Below are positions 25,266 through 33,802 of a stretch of 64,000 bases of DNA, piece after piece. Both the position numbers and the translations under genes were made by a program. Numbering within the stretch: position 1 is the first letter of the stretch; each line of letters starts with the position of its first letter. The stretch lies in assembly GCA_035296965.1 (NCBI GenBank), contig DATGZX010000332.1, positions 1 to 64,000 of the forward strand, in the 5' to 3' direction. The DNA is from DATGZX01 sp035296965 (lineage in GTDB: Bacteria > Planctomycetota > Planctomycetia > Gemmatales > Gemmataceae). A model generated the notes under the pieces. That model was not told where the DNA came from. It worked only from the letters and a program-made list of their open reading frames with translations, and made no database searches.

Positions 25266-26783
25266 CTATTGGCCGGTCCTCATCACACGCACCTTGAACC
25301 CCAGCGCCTGGCTAAGGGCCACCATCTCGCCGAAGATATCGCCATAGGCAACGGCCACGTGGTTGCTCATGTAATGTGCCATGACTGTTTCCATCGAGCA
25401 ACCAAGATCCGCGGCCATGAAGGGCCACTGCCGGGTTGTGCCTTCCCACCAGGCGTCGCGCACCTTGGGCGGCAATTTGACCACTTCGCCCTTGCCCACG
25501 TCCATCCAAAGCTCGTCGTTCTTGAGGTAAGATCGCGCCCAGGTGACTTCGCCGGGCAGGCTCTCGCCGGCGAACGTGCCGCCGGCGATTGGAAAGTAGC
25601 CGGCCGGCTGGCGATAGCTGTGCACGCCTTTGAGCGTTCGCGGATCGTGGTTGAAAGCATACGCTCCGCAACTGCCGGAGTTCAGAAGCACCCACAGCCA
25701 GCGGCCCTGGTGCGTGCCGCCCCAGCGAACGTCGTGAAACATCACCCCCGGGTGGTCTCCTTTTTTGGATAGCAATCGCTTCATCAATTCCATCGGGATG
25801 AGGTTGCCCTGATCGGCTTCCGTGCTCGTGATCACCACGTCGCCGTTCGACTCGGGCCGGCACGTCGAGTTGAGGAGGCCCTCGGCGAAGTCGCTGGGCG
25901 GCAGCGAGCGCAAGAGGCCCAGCTGATATTGCCAACCGAGACAGTCGGCCTTGAACTCATCCAACAGGTCGAGAACGGCCAGGTACATGCCAAGCTGCGT
26001 CCTGGTGGCGTCCTCCGTAAAGTCCAGGGCGCCCTGCTCCCGCCAGTGGAACTTGATACCACGGTCGATGACCAGGCGGAACGCATCCGCGATGCGCTCC
26101 GGCTTGATCGACTTCAGTCGGACGGGTAGCCAGGCCTGATCGACCTTGTGCTCGGCAAACCCGTGGCGTGCGAGCAAGCGCGGCCCGAAGTAGCCGTTGA
26201 TCATGCCCATGGACGTGTCGCCGAGCATGAGCGCCAGGATGCGTCTCCTTCGAATCTCCGCAGCCACCTCATCCGCCAGGGCCTGGGCCCGGGCACTGAC
26301 GGCGGCGGAGAAGTGCAGCTCATCTTCCGGGTAGCGAATCTGGCCCGTGGAACACCATTCGTCCAGCCGCTCCATGAAGACCCTGTCCCTGGTCCAATCG
26401 GGAGTCGCGGTCCAGATGCGCGAGAAGCGGCGATTGAGACTTTCCAGGCAAGCGCCGGTGTTGAGCAAAGCCACGAGGCCAGGCCAGGTGCCGGAGAAAT
26501 TGCTCGCCAGGAGAAGTGGATTGTCCTTGCCGACGACGCCGTCGCAGGTGTGCGGGCCATAGGTCCAGTGGACGAAGGTGCCGATCATCGGGTCGTCGAT
26601 CGGCCCAAGCTTGCTGATCGCTTCGTCCGGGCGCGTGAGGAAGCCTTTGATCAGATATGGCTTACGTCCAAGTTTGACGAGCGCTTTTTGCAACTGCTCG
26701 GTAGCCTGGTTGATCTGCGGTCGAGCCCATTCGTTGGGCTGGTTTCGGTAATCCCCCGGCCAAAAGATCGCAACCCTTTTCAC
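25266..26783 (-). CDS. L-fucose/L-arabinose isomerase-family protein
   Basis: 505 residues, somewhat shorter than E. coli FucI (591). Family signature residues are present: GDTSMGMINGYFG (189-201) as in the FucI N2 domain, STEADQGN with E322, MFHDVRW with D351, and AHYMSNHVAVAYGD with H475, matching the manganese ligands E, D and H of FucI. This suggests a true aldose-ketose isomerase, although the sugar is not certain. The first gene of a tight minus-strand group with prpB. Fucose breakdown through propanediol yields propionyl-CoA, which would explain this pairing (inference). Confidence 0.75.
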   Translation of the reverse strand: MKRVAIFWPGDYRNQPNEWARPQINQATEQLQKALVKLGRKPYLIKGFLTRPDEAISKLGPIDDPMIGTFVHWTYGPHTCDGVVGKDNPLLLASNFSGTWPGLVALLNTGACLESLNRRFSRIWTATPDWTRDRVFMERLDEWCSTGQIRYPEDELHFSAAVSARAQALADEVAAEIRRRRILALMLGDTSMGMINGYFGPRLLARHGFAEHKVDQAWLPVRLKSIKPERIADAFRLVIDRGIKFHWREQGALDFTEDATRTQLGMYLAVLDLLDEFKADCLGWQYQLGLLRSLPPSDFAEGLLNSTCRPESNGDVVITSTEADQGNLIPMELMKRLLSKKGDHPGVMFHDVRWGGTHQGRWLWVLLNSGSCGAYAFNHDPRTLKGVHSYRQPAGYFPIAGGTFAGESLPGEVTWARSYLKNDELWMDVGKGEVVKLPPKVRDAWWEGTTRQWPFMAADLGCSMETVMAHYMSNHVAVAYGDIFGEMVALSQALGFKVRVMRTGQ

Positions 26784-26884
26784 GCGGGACTCCTGAGCAA
26801 GCAGTTCACGAACATATCGGTAGGAAACACCGGTCCGTCTGTCGCCGTCGGATGGCTAGCCAGCGGCAGAGAAGGAATGAAGAT

Positions 26885-27015
26885 GAGGATTACGATCAGG
26901 AAGAGGATGAAGAGCAGGAGTAGGAGGAAGAGTAGGAGTCCCGAGAATCACGCAGGACATCCTACTCTTCAACTGAATCGTGCTCTTCATCCTCTTCCTA
27001 ATCGTAATCTTCCTC
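26885..27015. repeat. Long purine/pyrimidine inverted repeat
   Basis: Left arm 26885-26916 (GAGGATTACGATCAGGAAGA...) and right arm 26981-27015 (...TCTTCATCCTCTTCCTAATC) pair over about 32 bp with few mismatches. The inner parts pair less well (AGTAGGAGGAAGAGTAGGA against TCCTACTCTTC). One strand is almost pure purine. It lies upstream of the isomerase gene and just past the 3' end of the small zinc-ribbon gene. Confidence 0.8.
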
Positions 27016-27054
27016 TTAATTCTTGCTCCTCCTTCGAAAGGGCCTCCCCAGGCT

Positions 27055-27354
27055 TCACCTTCCTTCGTCAACTTGTCTTTCCAGATCTAGCAAGCGCGTA
27101 ATTTGTGCATCCCGTCGACCGCGTTCGAGCGTGTAAATGCCCGGCGCTTCGAGGATTTCCCCGGGAGCGAGGCGGCATGCGGCTTGTTTTTCGCGGCTGC
27201 GGCGGAACCAGTCGGGCAGACAATCGGCACAGCTCAGGGCATAGGTCTTCAATTCCTGGGTGACGCCGTCGCTCCAGCGCGCCGCGATTTTGTAGACGGC
27301 CGGCTTACCGCATCCTGGACGGTAGCAATAGACGGGGTAGGGAGGCATTGGCAT
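27055..27354 (-). CDS. Small Cys-pair protein, zinc-ribbon-like
   Basis: 99 residues from ATG 27354. Starts MPMPPYPVYCYRPGCGKPAVYKIAA with a C-x4-C pair, followed by SCADC about 30 residues later (CxxC), so four cysteines likely bind zinc. The rest is charged and helical (DWFRRSREKQAA; RRDAQITRLLDLERQVDEGR). No family recognised. It lies 17 bp downstream of the RNase III gene and is probably co-transcribed with it. A longer frame upstream runs into rnc and is not used. Confidence 0.7.
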   Translation of the reverse strand: MPMPPYPVYCYRPGCGKPAVYKIAARWSDGVTQELKTYALSCADCLPDWFRRSREKQAACRLAPGEILEAPGIYTLERGRRDAQITRLLDLERQVDEGR

Positions 27355-27371
27355 GGCGACGACCGCATCCT

Positions 27372-28106
27372 CTAGTCGGCTTCGAACGGCACTGGGTCGC
27401 CGCTGATTTGGGCGAGAGCGTTCATGGCTGCTTTCTGCTCGGCTTCCTTCTTGTTGCGGCCCCAGGCTGATGAGTAAGGATGACTGCCGATGACGGCCGC
27501 AACCTTGAAGCACTTGTGGTGGTCGGGCCCTTGCTCGTCGAGCAGCTCATAGTGCGGCGTGGCGCCGAACTCACGCTGGGCCACCTGCTGCAGCAGCGAC
27601 TTGAAATTGCTTCCCTGGGCTCCGCCTGCCTCTCGTTCGATCTCGGGCAGGAGGTAACGAAGGATGAATTCGCGGGCAGCCTCGAGCCCGCCGTCCAGAT
27701 AGATTGCCGCCACCAGCGACTCGAACACGTCCGCCAGCAGGCTGGCAGGAACGGCTGCATGCATGTTCATCCCCTTCCCGAGGAAGAGGAAGTCGCCCAT
27801 GTTCAGCTCGCGGCTAATCCGGGCGCAGGTGCGCCGGCTTACCACCGCGGACTTGATCTTGGTCAGGTCCCCTTCCTGGTAATTGGGGAAGATCTCGAAA
27901 AGTTGTTCACAGACAACGAGGCCAAGGACAGAGTCCCCCAGGAACTCGAGGCGCTCGTTCGAGGCAAGGCGCGTGTCTGCACCGGATGCGTGCGTCAAGG
28001 CGGCACGCAGCAGCTTGGGCTTGCGAAAGCGATACTCGATCACCTTCTGGCACGCCTCGAGAATCTCATTCTCGCGGCTGGTGGTAAGTTCTTGCGGCAT
28101 AAGCAT
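27372..28106 (-). CDS. rnc: Ribonuclease III
   Basis: 244 residues with the RNase III signature ERLEFLGDSVLGLVV and downstream catalytic Asp/Glu (ADVFESLVAAIYLDGG), then a C-terminal dsRNA-binding domain (NFKSLLQQVAQREFGATPHYELLDEQGPDHHKCFKV to KKEAEQKAAMNAL). It cuts double-stranded RNA in rRNA and mRNA maturation. Start taken at ATG 28106; TTG 28109 and ATG 28100 are also in frame and no Shine-Dalgarno separates them. Divergent from the HtrA gene at 28470. Confidence 0.96.
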   Translation of the reverse strand: MLMPQELTTSRENEILEACQKVIEYRFRKPKLLRAALTHASGADTRLASNERLEFLGDSVLGLVVCEQLFEIFPNYQEGDLTKIKSAVVSRRTCARISRELNMGDFLFLGKGMNMHAAVPASLLADVFESLVAAIYLDGGLEAAREFILRYLLPEIEREAGGAQGSNFKSLLQQVAQREFGATPHYELLDEQGPDHHKCFKVAAVIGSHPYSSAWGRNKKEAEQKAAMNALAQISGDPVPFEAD

Positions 28107-28469
28107 CAAAGGAAATTAAGCTGAGCCATTTTTGACGTTATCACCGAATGGCCTCCTTGTCAACCGCGCGCTTTCCTTGGCCATCCTGCCAAAAACCCAT
28201 CGGAGTGTCACCTCTTTTCTCGAATTGTTGCGTATGATAAATAGAGGCAAATTTGGAGCGCTCATCCGCGATGGGATTCGATCGGCCAGTAGCTTGCAGC
28301 CTATTTTTGCCGATCGGCGCTATAATCTTCATCTGCGGCTGGAGAAGGATCAAGCGGTGGCCAACCTCAAGGGCGTTATTCCAACACAATTCAATCAGTA
28401 TTTGACCAACGCGGCCGGTTGGCGCGCACCTGGCGGCGCCGGCGCGACAAAAGAGGAGGTTTTCTAGCC
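28107..28469. other. Divergent promoter region between rnc and htrA-like gene
   Basis: 363 bp with no credible gene. It must carry both promoters. An A/T-richer stretch at 28215-28245 (GTTGCGTATGATAAATAGAGG) could hold a -10 element, but I cannot assign boxes with confidence. The GAGGAGG ribosome site of the downstream gene is at its right end. Confidence 0.4.
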
Positions 28470-30002
28470 ATGGCACGATTGCCCGTAGCCTTGCTACTTT
28501 TGACAGTTGGCGGCCTGGGCGGCGCTTTCATCATGAACCATGCCCTGCAAGGTCAGGCCCCGATTCCGCTGGTCTTCCCCAGGGAGCTGACATCGTACGG
28601 CGAGGTCGTGAAAAGAGTGCTTCCCGCGGTCGTCAGCGTGGAAGCCTTTTCTAACGCCAATTCGAAGGCCAAACAATCGACCCAGCGCCGCCGGCCGAAT
28701 ACGGGCTCCATGCCTGGCATACCGGAAGAGCTTCGCAACTTCCTCGAGGGATTTGACGACGGCCAGCAGTTCGAGGAGAACGAAGTTATGCCGCGCCATA
28801 GCTTTGGATCAGGCTTCATTATCGATCCGAAGGGCGTCGTTCTCACGAACTACCATGTGGTCGCCGGCGCCGCCCGCGTCCAGATCCAGCTCAAGGACGG
28901 GCGAACCATCTCCTCGACCGATTTCAAAACGGACCGGAAGAACGATCTGGCCATCGTTCACATCAAGTCCAGCACTCCGCTGCCTCATCTGGAGCTGGGC
29001 GATAGCGACGCCATGGAGATCGGAGATCGCGTTCTGGCGGTCGGCGCTCCGTTTGGCCTGACCGGTTCCGTGACGGCCGGTATTGTCAGCGCCAAGGGCA
29101 GGACCGGCCTGAACCGGGAAGGCAGCGTTTACGAAGACTACGTGCAGACCGACGCCGCCATCAATCCGGGCAACAGTGGCGGCCCACTGGTGAACCTGGA
29201 AGGGCGCGTGATAGGCATCAATACTGCCATCAAGACCGAGAGCGGCGGCTGGCAAGGCGTGGGCCTGGCCATCACCAGCAACCTGGCCAAGAGCATCGTC
29301 GATCAGCTCATCCACAACGGCGTGGTTCATCGCGGTTACCTGGGCGTGACCATGCGACCGCTCGATCCCGAGATAGCAGCTCGGATGGGATTGAAGAACG
29401 GTGTAGAAGTCATCGAGGTGAAGAAGGGGACGCCCGCGGCCAAGGCGGGCATCAAGGCCGGCGACATCATCGTCTCGCTGGCCGGCAAGCCTGTCACGAG
29501 TTCGCGCGAACTGCAACACATCGTTGGCTCTCTGCCGATTCAGAAGCCGACCGAGGTGACTCTGATCCGCGATGACAAGACCGAGGAGATACAGGTCACC
29601 GTCGAAGAGCAACCCGATCGTTACGGACTGGTGAGCCGGCAACAGGAAGCGCGGCAGCCTTCTCAGGCCGATCTGGATGAGGTAAACGCGAAGAAAACCG
29701 GTGTCGCTCTCACCGATCTGTCGCCCGAGTTGGCGAATCGCTACGGCTTCGATGGCAACGCCCAGGGTGCCCTGATTACCAAGGTTCAGCCAGGAAGCGC
29801 TGCCGCCGAGGCCAAGCTCCAGCCCGGCATGGTGATCGCCCAGATCGACAAGCACCCAGTCAAGTCAGCCGTCGCTGCAGCCACCATGCTGCAGAAGGCC
29901 GACCTGGAGAAGGGCGTTCTACTGCAGGTCAAATCTGCGAATGAATCGGGCATAGCGTCGCAATACATCTTGCTCAAGGCGGTCGCCACAGTCGACAAGT
30001 AA
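28470..30002 (+). CDS. HtrA/DegP-like serine protease with two PDZ domains
   Basis: 510 residues. Signal peptide or anchor (LPVALLLLTVGGLGGAFIM). Catalytic triad H129 (TNYHVV), D159 (KNDLAI) and S236 (GNSGGPL). First PDZ about 298-385 (RGYLGVTMRPLDPEIAARMGL...GIKAGDIIVSLAGKPV), second about 415-500 (ELANRYGFDGNAQGALITKVQPGSAAAEAKLQPG). This is the DegP/DegQ architecture: a periplasmic quality-control protease and chaperone. ATG 28470 has a GAGGAGG site; the frame extends upstream to 28419 without signal-peptide features. Ends in a bidirectional terminator. Confidence 0.96.
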   Translation: MARLPVALLLLTVGGLGGAFIMNHALQGQAPIPLVFPRELTSYGEVVKRVLPAVVSVEAFSNANSKAKQSTQRRRPNTGSMPGIPEELRNFLEGFDDGQQFEENEVMPRHSFGSGFIIDPKGVVLTNYHVVAGAARVQIQLKDGRTISSTDFKTDRKNDLAIVHIKSSTPLPHLELGDSDAMEIGDRVLAVGAPFGLTGSVTAGIVSAKGRTGLNREGSVYEDYVQTDAAINPGNSGGPLVNLEGRVIGINTAIKTESGGWQGVGLAITSNLAKSIVDQLIHNGVVHRGYLGVTMRPLDPEIAARMGLKNGVEVIEVKKGTPAAKAGIKAGDIIVSLAGKPVTSSRELQHIVGSLPIQKPTEVTLIRDDKTEEIQVTVEEQPDRYGLVSRQQEARQPSQADLDEVNAKKTGVALTDLSPELANRYGFDGNAQGALITKVQPGSAAAEAKLQPGMVIAQIDKHPVKSAVAAATMLQKADLEKGVLLQVKSANESGIASQYILLKAVATVDK

Positions 30003-30026
30003 CGAAGATCCAGCGAATGCGTTACC

Positions 30027-30062
30027 GGGATCGGCGCTCGAGGATTCTCGAACGCCGATCCC
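30027..30062. terminator. Bidirectional terminator hairpin
   Basis: A 10-bp perfect stem GGGATCGGCG (30027-30036) against CGCCGATCCC (30053-30062), extended inside by TCGAG/CTCGA, followed by GTCGTTGTTT. It sits between convergent genes (htrA-like and the glycosyltransferase). Confidence 0.7.
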
Positions 30063-30071
30063 GTCGTTGTT

Positions 30072-31322
30072 TCAGGAACTGGGTCGCCCTGTCACTTCTT
30101 GATAAACTTCGCGGACGCGGTTCAACTTGTCACTCCAGCGAAAGTCCACTTTCGTGCGTGCGCGCCCGGTTTCCCCGAGTCGCCGCCGCAGGTCCTCGTC
30201 CTGCACCAATCGTCCCAGGGCCGCGGCCAAGGCGTCGGTGTCGCCACAGGCGACCAACAAGCCGTCTTCTTCGTGACGAATCACCTCCGCGACCCCGCCG
30301 GCGCGGTAGGCCAGGTTGGGAGTGCCGTTGGCCCAGGCTTCGAGCAGCACCAGGCCAAACGAATCGGAGCGACTCGGCAAGATAAACACATCCAGCCCCG
30401 CATAGAAATCACGCTTCTCACGGTCGTCGAGAACGCCTAGCCTTTGCACTTGTCCTGCCGGCCGATAGCTTCGCCAGAAGCGCCTGAAATTCGGCATTTC
30501 GGGCCCGGCAAGCACGACGCGGAAGCGCCGGCCCCCTTGCCACGCCTTCGCCGCCGCCTGGAGTAAATCGACGGTGCCTTTCTCCTCGCTGTTATTCGCC
30601 AGGTGACCAATGACGACCTCATCGTTCGAGATGCCCCACGCGGCGCGGACCGCCTCGCGATCGCCGCCGGTGCACTCGTCGGCTTCGACGCCCATCCCCA
30701 CGAGCACCAATTTCTTCTCCGGGACCCTCTCATTGAGCAGGGCAGCCCGTTCGAGCGTCGTCTGCACGAAAACGCGGTCCGCGGCATGCACCAGGGAGAG
30801 CAGGGCAGGGGAGAGGTAGGCGCGCCGGGTTCGATCGTCCACGTCGTCAGGGTTGCCAAGATGCAGAAAGGGCGTAAGCAGAAAAGGGATCTGCAAGCGA
30901 CGCGCTAACCTCAAGCCACACGCCAGAGGCCAGCCGTAAGGGAACGCGGTGGCGTGGACGACATCATAGCTCTGTGCGCCTCCTACCGCATCACGCCACA
31001 TCTCCCAGGCGATCGGGTTGCATGGGAGCGTCAAGCACTGCCAGAACCGGCTGGGATAAAACGAAAGTGCTTTCAGGAAATAGCGTCTACCCGGCCAGCG
31101 CAGCAGCGAATAGCGGTGAAGCTCGACTCCGTCTTCCACCGTGGTGCCGGGAGGCAGAGTCCGCCCGCAGCTGGACCAGAAGGCGTCGAGGTCCACGGCG
31201 GTTGTCGTGAGAACCGTCACACGGTCTCCGGCAGCGGCAAGAAAACGACTCAAGCGGGCAAAATAAGCTTCCGAGCCTCCCAGTGCGGGAGGATAGCGCT
31301 GGACAAAATGAGCGACCCTCAC
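30072..31322 (-). CDS. Glycosyltransferase family 4
   Basis: About 416 residues, GT-B fold. The N-terminal acceptor domain begins RVAHFVQRYPPALGGSEAYFARLS with the GG-S loop of GT4; the C-terminal donor domain has GHLANNSEEKGTVDLLQA, ILPSRSDSFGLVLLEAWANGTP (the E-x7-E region) and GGVAEVIRHEEDGLLV. The family transfers an activated hexose to glycans, lipids or polysaccharides; acceptor and donor are unknown. GTG start at 31322 has GAGG at 8 nt; GTG 31328 and an ATG at 31385 are alternatives. No other glycan genes adjoin it. Confidence 0.92.
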   Translation of the reverse strand: MRVAHFVQRYPPALGGSEAYFARLSRFLAAAGDRVTVLTTTAVDLDAFWSSCGRTLPPGTTVEDGVELHRYSLLRWPGRRYFLKALSFYPSRFWQCLTLPCNPIAWEMWRDAVGGAQSYDVVHATAFPYGWPLACGLRLARRLQIPFLLTPFLHLGNPDDVDDRTRRAYLSPALLSLVHAADRVFVQTTLERAALLNERVPEKKLVLVGMGVEADECTGGDREAVRAAWGISNDEVVIGHLANNSEEKGTVDLLQAAAKAWQGGRRFRVVLAGPEMPNFRRFWRSYRPAGQVQRLGVLDDREKRDFYAGLDVFILPSRSDSFGLVLLEAWANGTPNLAYRAGGVAEVIRHEEDGLLVACGDTDALAAALGRLVQDEDLRRRLGETGRARTKVDFRWSDKLNRVREVYQEVTGRPSS

Positions 31323-31531
31323 TGTCACCACCTCGAGGGAACAACCGACCTTCAACCGCCTGGCCTTGTCGATCAAGGCGCCCACAATTCGGTTGGGTCT
31401 GAGTTATCGCCAGGGAACCGCCAGCCAGCCGGTAGATTGATAGAATACAATGTTGTCTTGGTGCTCCAACTGGCCGGCCAAGCGTTGTTGCCGGGAGGGC
31501 AAAAGCCGCGGGTTAAGAATACAAGGCTGAC

Positions 31532-32719
31532 ATGATCCCGATCTCCAAACTGGCTGCTTCCATCCAACCCTCTGCCACACTGGCTGCCGGAGCCAAGGCC
31601 CGAGCCATGAAGGCCGAGGGAATTCACGTCTTTGATTTCAGCCTGGGGGAGCCCGACTTCAATACCCCCGAACACATTTGCCGGGCCGGCTACAAGGCGA
31701 TGCTGGATGGCCACACGCATTACACGCCTGCAGCAGGCATTCCCGAGCTGCGCGCTGCGATTACCCGCGTGTATCAAAAGACGTACGGCTATCGTTGCAG
31801 CCCCGACCAGGTCATTGTGTCCAATGGCGCCAAACATTCGATCCACAACACCTTGCTGGCGATTTGCGGCCCGGGCGACGAAGTCGTGATCCCGTCCCCG
31901 TACTGGGTGAGTTACAGCGACCTTGTGGAAATGACGGGAGCAAGTTACGTCCTGGTGCCGACTTCGGTCGAAAGCAATTTCAAGATGTCCCCCGCGCAAC
32001 TGCGGTCCGCCTTCACACCGCGGACCCGGCTGGTCATGATCAATTCGCCGAGCAATCCGACCGGCACCGTCTATACCCGCCAGGAACTGGAAGCGCTTGC
32101 CGATGTCGTCCTGGAGAGCAACGTCGCTGTCCTGAGTGACGAGATTTACGAACGTCTTGTCTATGGCGACGCGCGGGCTACCTGTTTTGCTTCCTTGCGC
32201 CCCGGGCTTGCCGAGCGGACGATCACGATCAGCGGTGTAAGCAAGAGCTATGCCATGACGGGTTGGCGTATCGGTTGGGCCCTCGGACCGACTTCCGTCA
32301 TTAAGGCAATGGGCACCATCCAAAGCCAGGAGACGAGCAGCCCTTCCAGCATCAGCCAATATGCCGCCGTGGCGGGTCTGGAAGGCGATCAGGACTGTGT
32401 TGAAAAAATGCGCCAGGAATTCGAAGCGCGCCGCGATCTGGTTTGCAAGCGCCTGTCGGCCATGCCCGGCATTGTATGTCCGCGGCCGGGAGGGGCGTTT
32501 TACGCGTTTTTCAACGTGTCGGCTCATTTCGGACGAACCTTGGCCGGCAAAAAAGTGACCGATTCCGCAAATTTCTGCCAGGTTGCGCTGGAATCTTATC
32601 GCGTGAACCTGGTACCTGGATCCGCGTTCGGGGCCGAGGGCTATGTCCGCCTGTCGTTTGCCGCGAGCCGGGATCAACTTAGCGGCGGCCTGGATCAGCT
32701 TGAACAACTCGTGGCTTGA
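31532..32719 (+). CDS. PLP-dependent class I aminotransferase (aspartate aminotransferase-like)
   Basis: 395 residues, fold type I. PLP Schiff-base lysine K238 in SGVSKSYAMTGWRIGW; N175 (NSPSNPTG), D203 and Y206 (SDEIYE), R246 just after the lysine. N-terminal SLGEPDFNTPEHI is typical of the AspAT Ib subgroup. Transfers the amino group from aspartate (possibly also prephenate-type substrates) to 2-oxoglutarate. Followed 12 bp later by an ornithine cyclodeaminase-family gene, so the two form an operon of amino-acid metabolism. Confidence 0.94.
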   Translation: MIPISKLAASIQPSATLAAGAKARAMKAEGIHVFDFSLGEPDFNTPEHICRAGYKAMLDGHTHYTPAAGIPELRAAITRVYQKTYGYRCSPDQVIVSNGAKHSIHNTLLAICGPGDEVVIPSPYWVSYSDLVEMTGASYVLVPTSVESNFKMSPAQLRSAFTPRTRLVMINSPSNPTGTVYTRQELEALADVVLESNVAVLSDEIYERLVYGDARATCFASLRPGLAERTITISGVSKSYAMTGWRIGWALGPTSVIKAMGTIQSQETSSPSSISQYAAVAGLEGDQDCVEKMRQEFEARRDLVCKRLSAMPGIVCPRPGGAFYAFFNVSAHFGRTLAGKKVTDSANFCQVALESYRVNLVPGSAFGAEGYVRLSFAASRDQLSGGLDQLEQLVA

Positions 32720-32731
32720 GGGCGAAGGACG

Positions 32732-33691
32732 ATGTCGGTACTGCTTCTCACCGAAGACGAGGTTCGCCAAATCCTGACCATGGATATGGCGCTCGAGGCT
32801 GTGGAGGACGGGCTGCGCCAGCTGGCTGCGGACGAGGCGCAAAATGTCCCGCGTGCTCGTATCCAAACCGACCATGCCATGCAGCACATCATGGCCGCCT
32901 CCGCGAAGCGGTTAGGCGTGATGGGCTACAAGGTGTATTGCACCAGCCGCAAGGCTCACAACTTCCACGTCGGCCTTTTCGACGGCAAGACGGGGAACCT
33001 TCTGGCGCTGATCCAAGCCGATTACCTGGGCCAGGTGCGCACCGGAGCTGCGAGCGGCGTGGCCACCGAGTACATGGGCCGGCCCGACGCGAGCGAAGTA
33101 GGCGTTTTCGGCAGCGGCAAGCAGGCGCGCACGCAGCTCTGGGCCGTCTGCAAGGTCCGCAAGATTCAGCGCGCGCAAGTCTATAGTCCCGATGAAGAAC
33201 GCCGGCGCCGCTTCGCTGCCGAGATGAGCGAGCTGTGCCAGACCGAGGTGGAACCGGTGCCCAGGCCGGAGATGGCCGCCGAAGACAAGGATATCATCAT
33301 TACCGCCACCAACAGCCGGGAGCCGGTACTTAATGGCCACTGGATTGCGGAAGGTACGCACATCAATGCCATCGGCTCGAATTTCCTCGGCAAGGCGGAG
33401 GTTGACGCCGTCACCGTGCGCCGTTGCGAGTCGATTGCGGTGGACAGCAAAGACCAGGCGCGTCTGGAAGCGGGCGATTTCGTTCAGGCTCTCGAAGACG
33501 GTTCCATTCATTGGTCCGATATTCACGAATTGGGCCAGATCATCGTGGGGCGCTACACCGGGCGCGCACATCCACAAGACGTCACGCTGTTCAAATCCCT
33601 AGGGATTGCCATCGAGGATGTGGCCGTGGCGGCGAGCGTGTACGCCAAGGCGCAGGCCGCGGGCATTGGCCAAAAAATCGACTGGCAATGA
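32732..33691 (+). CDS. Ornithine cyclodeaminase / mu-crystallin family protein
   Basis: 319 residues. N-terminal substrate domain (LLTEDEVRQILTMDMALEAVEDGL), substrate-binding K67-type lysine in GVMGYKVYCTS, LIQADYLGQVRTGAASGVATEYMGRPDA and a Rossmann domain with GVFGSGKQARTQLWA (NAD-binding GxGxxA variant). Members include ornithine cyclodeaminase, alanine dehydrogenase and ketimine reductase; which one applies here cannot be read from sequence. AAGGACG precedes the ATG. Coupled to the aminotransferase upstream. Confidence 0.92.
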   Translation: MSVLLLTEDEVRQILTMDMALEAVEDGLRQLAADEAQNVPRARIQTDHAMQHIMAASAKRLGVMGYKVYCTSRKAHNFHVGLFDGKTGNLLALIQADYLGQVRTGAASGVATEYMGRPDASEVGVFGSGKQARTQLWAVCKVRKIQRAQVYSPDEERRRRFAAEMSELCQTEVEPVPRPEMAAEDKDIIITATNSREPVLNGHWIAEGTHINAIGSNFLGKAEVDAVTVRRCESIAVDSKDQARLEAGDFVQALEDGSIHWSDIHELGQIIVGRYTGRAHPQDVTLFKSLGIAIEDVAVAASVYAKAQAAGIGQKIDWQ

Positions 33692-33703
33692 ATGAACCGT
33701 GAC

Positions 33704-33770
33704 GTTTAGCCGCTGGCCTCAGACCGCTCGCGCTGGCCTGAGGCCAGCGGCTAAACAGAAGCGGCTAAAC
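33704..33770. repeat. REP-like palindrome next to the RAYT gene
   Basis: 19-bp perfect arms GTTTAGCCGCTGGCCTCAG (33704-33722) and its reverse complement (33738-33756) around a 15-bp spacer. A third partial copy of the outer end follows at once (GCGGCTAAAC, 33761-33770). It lies 46 bp upstream of the RAYT start, as REP/BIME palindromes do next to their transposase genes. Confidence 0.92.
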
Positions 33771-33802
33771 AATTGCCCACTTTTTCAGGAAAGCGCGTAA
33801 CC

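Noticed and set aside
28809..29855. Minus-strand frame of 348 codons opposite the second htrA-like gene
   Set aside because: Antisense shadow; the plus-strand gene has the full catalytic triad and two PDZ domains.
31373..32887. Open frame of 504 codons on the minus strand
   Set aside because: It is antisense to the aminotransferase and the cyclodeaminase-family gene, both with full motif sets. High-GC DNA gives such shadow frames; its translation has no domain features.
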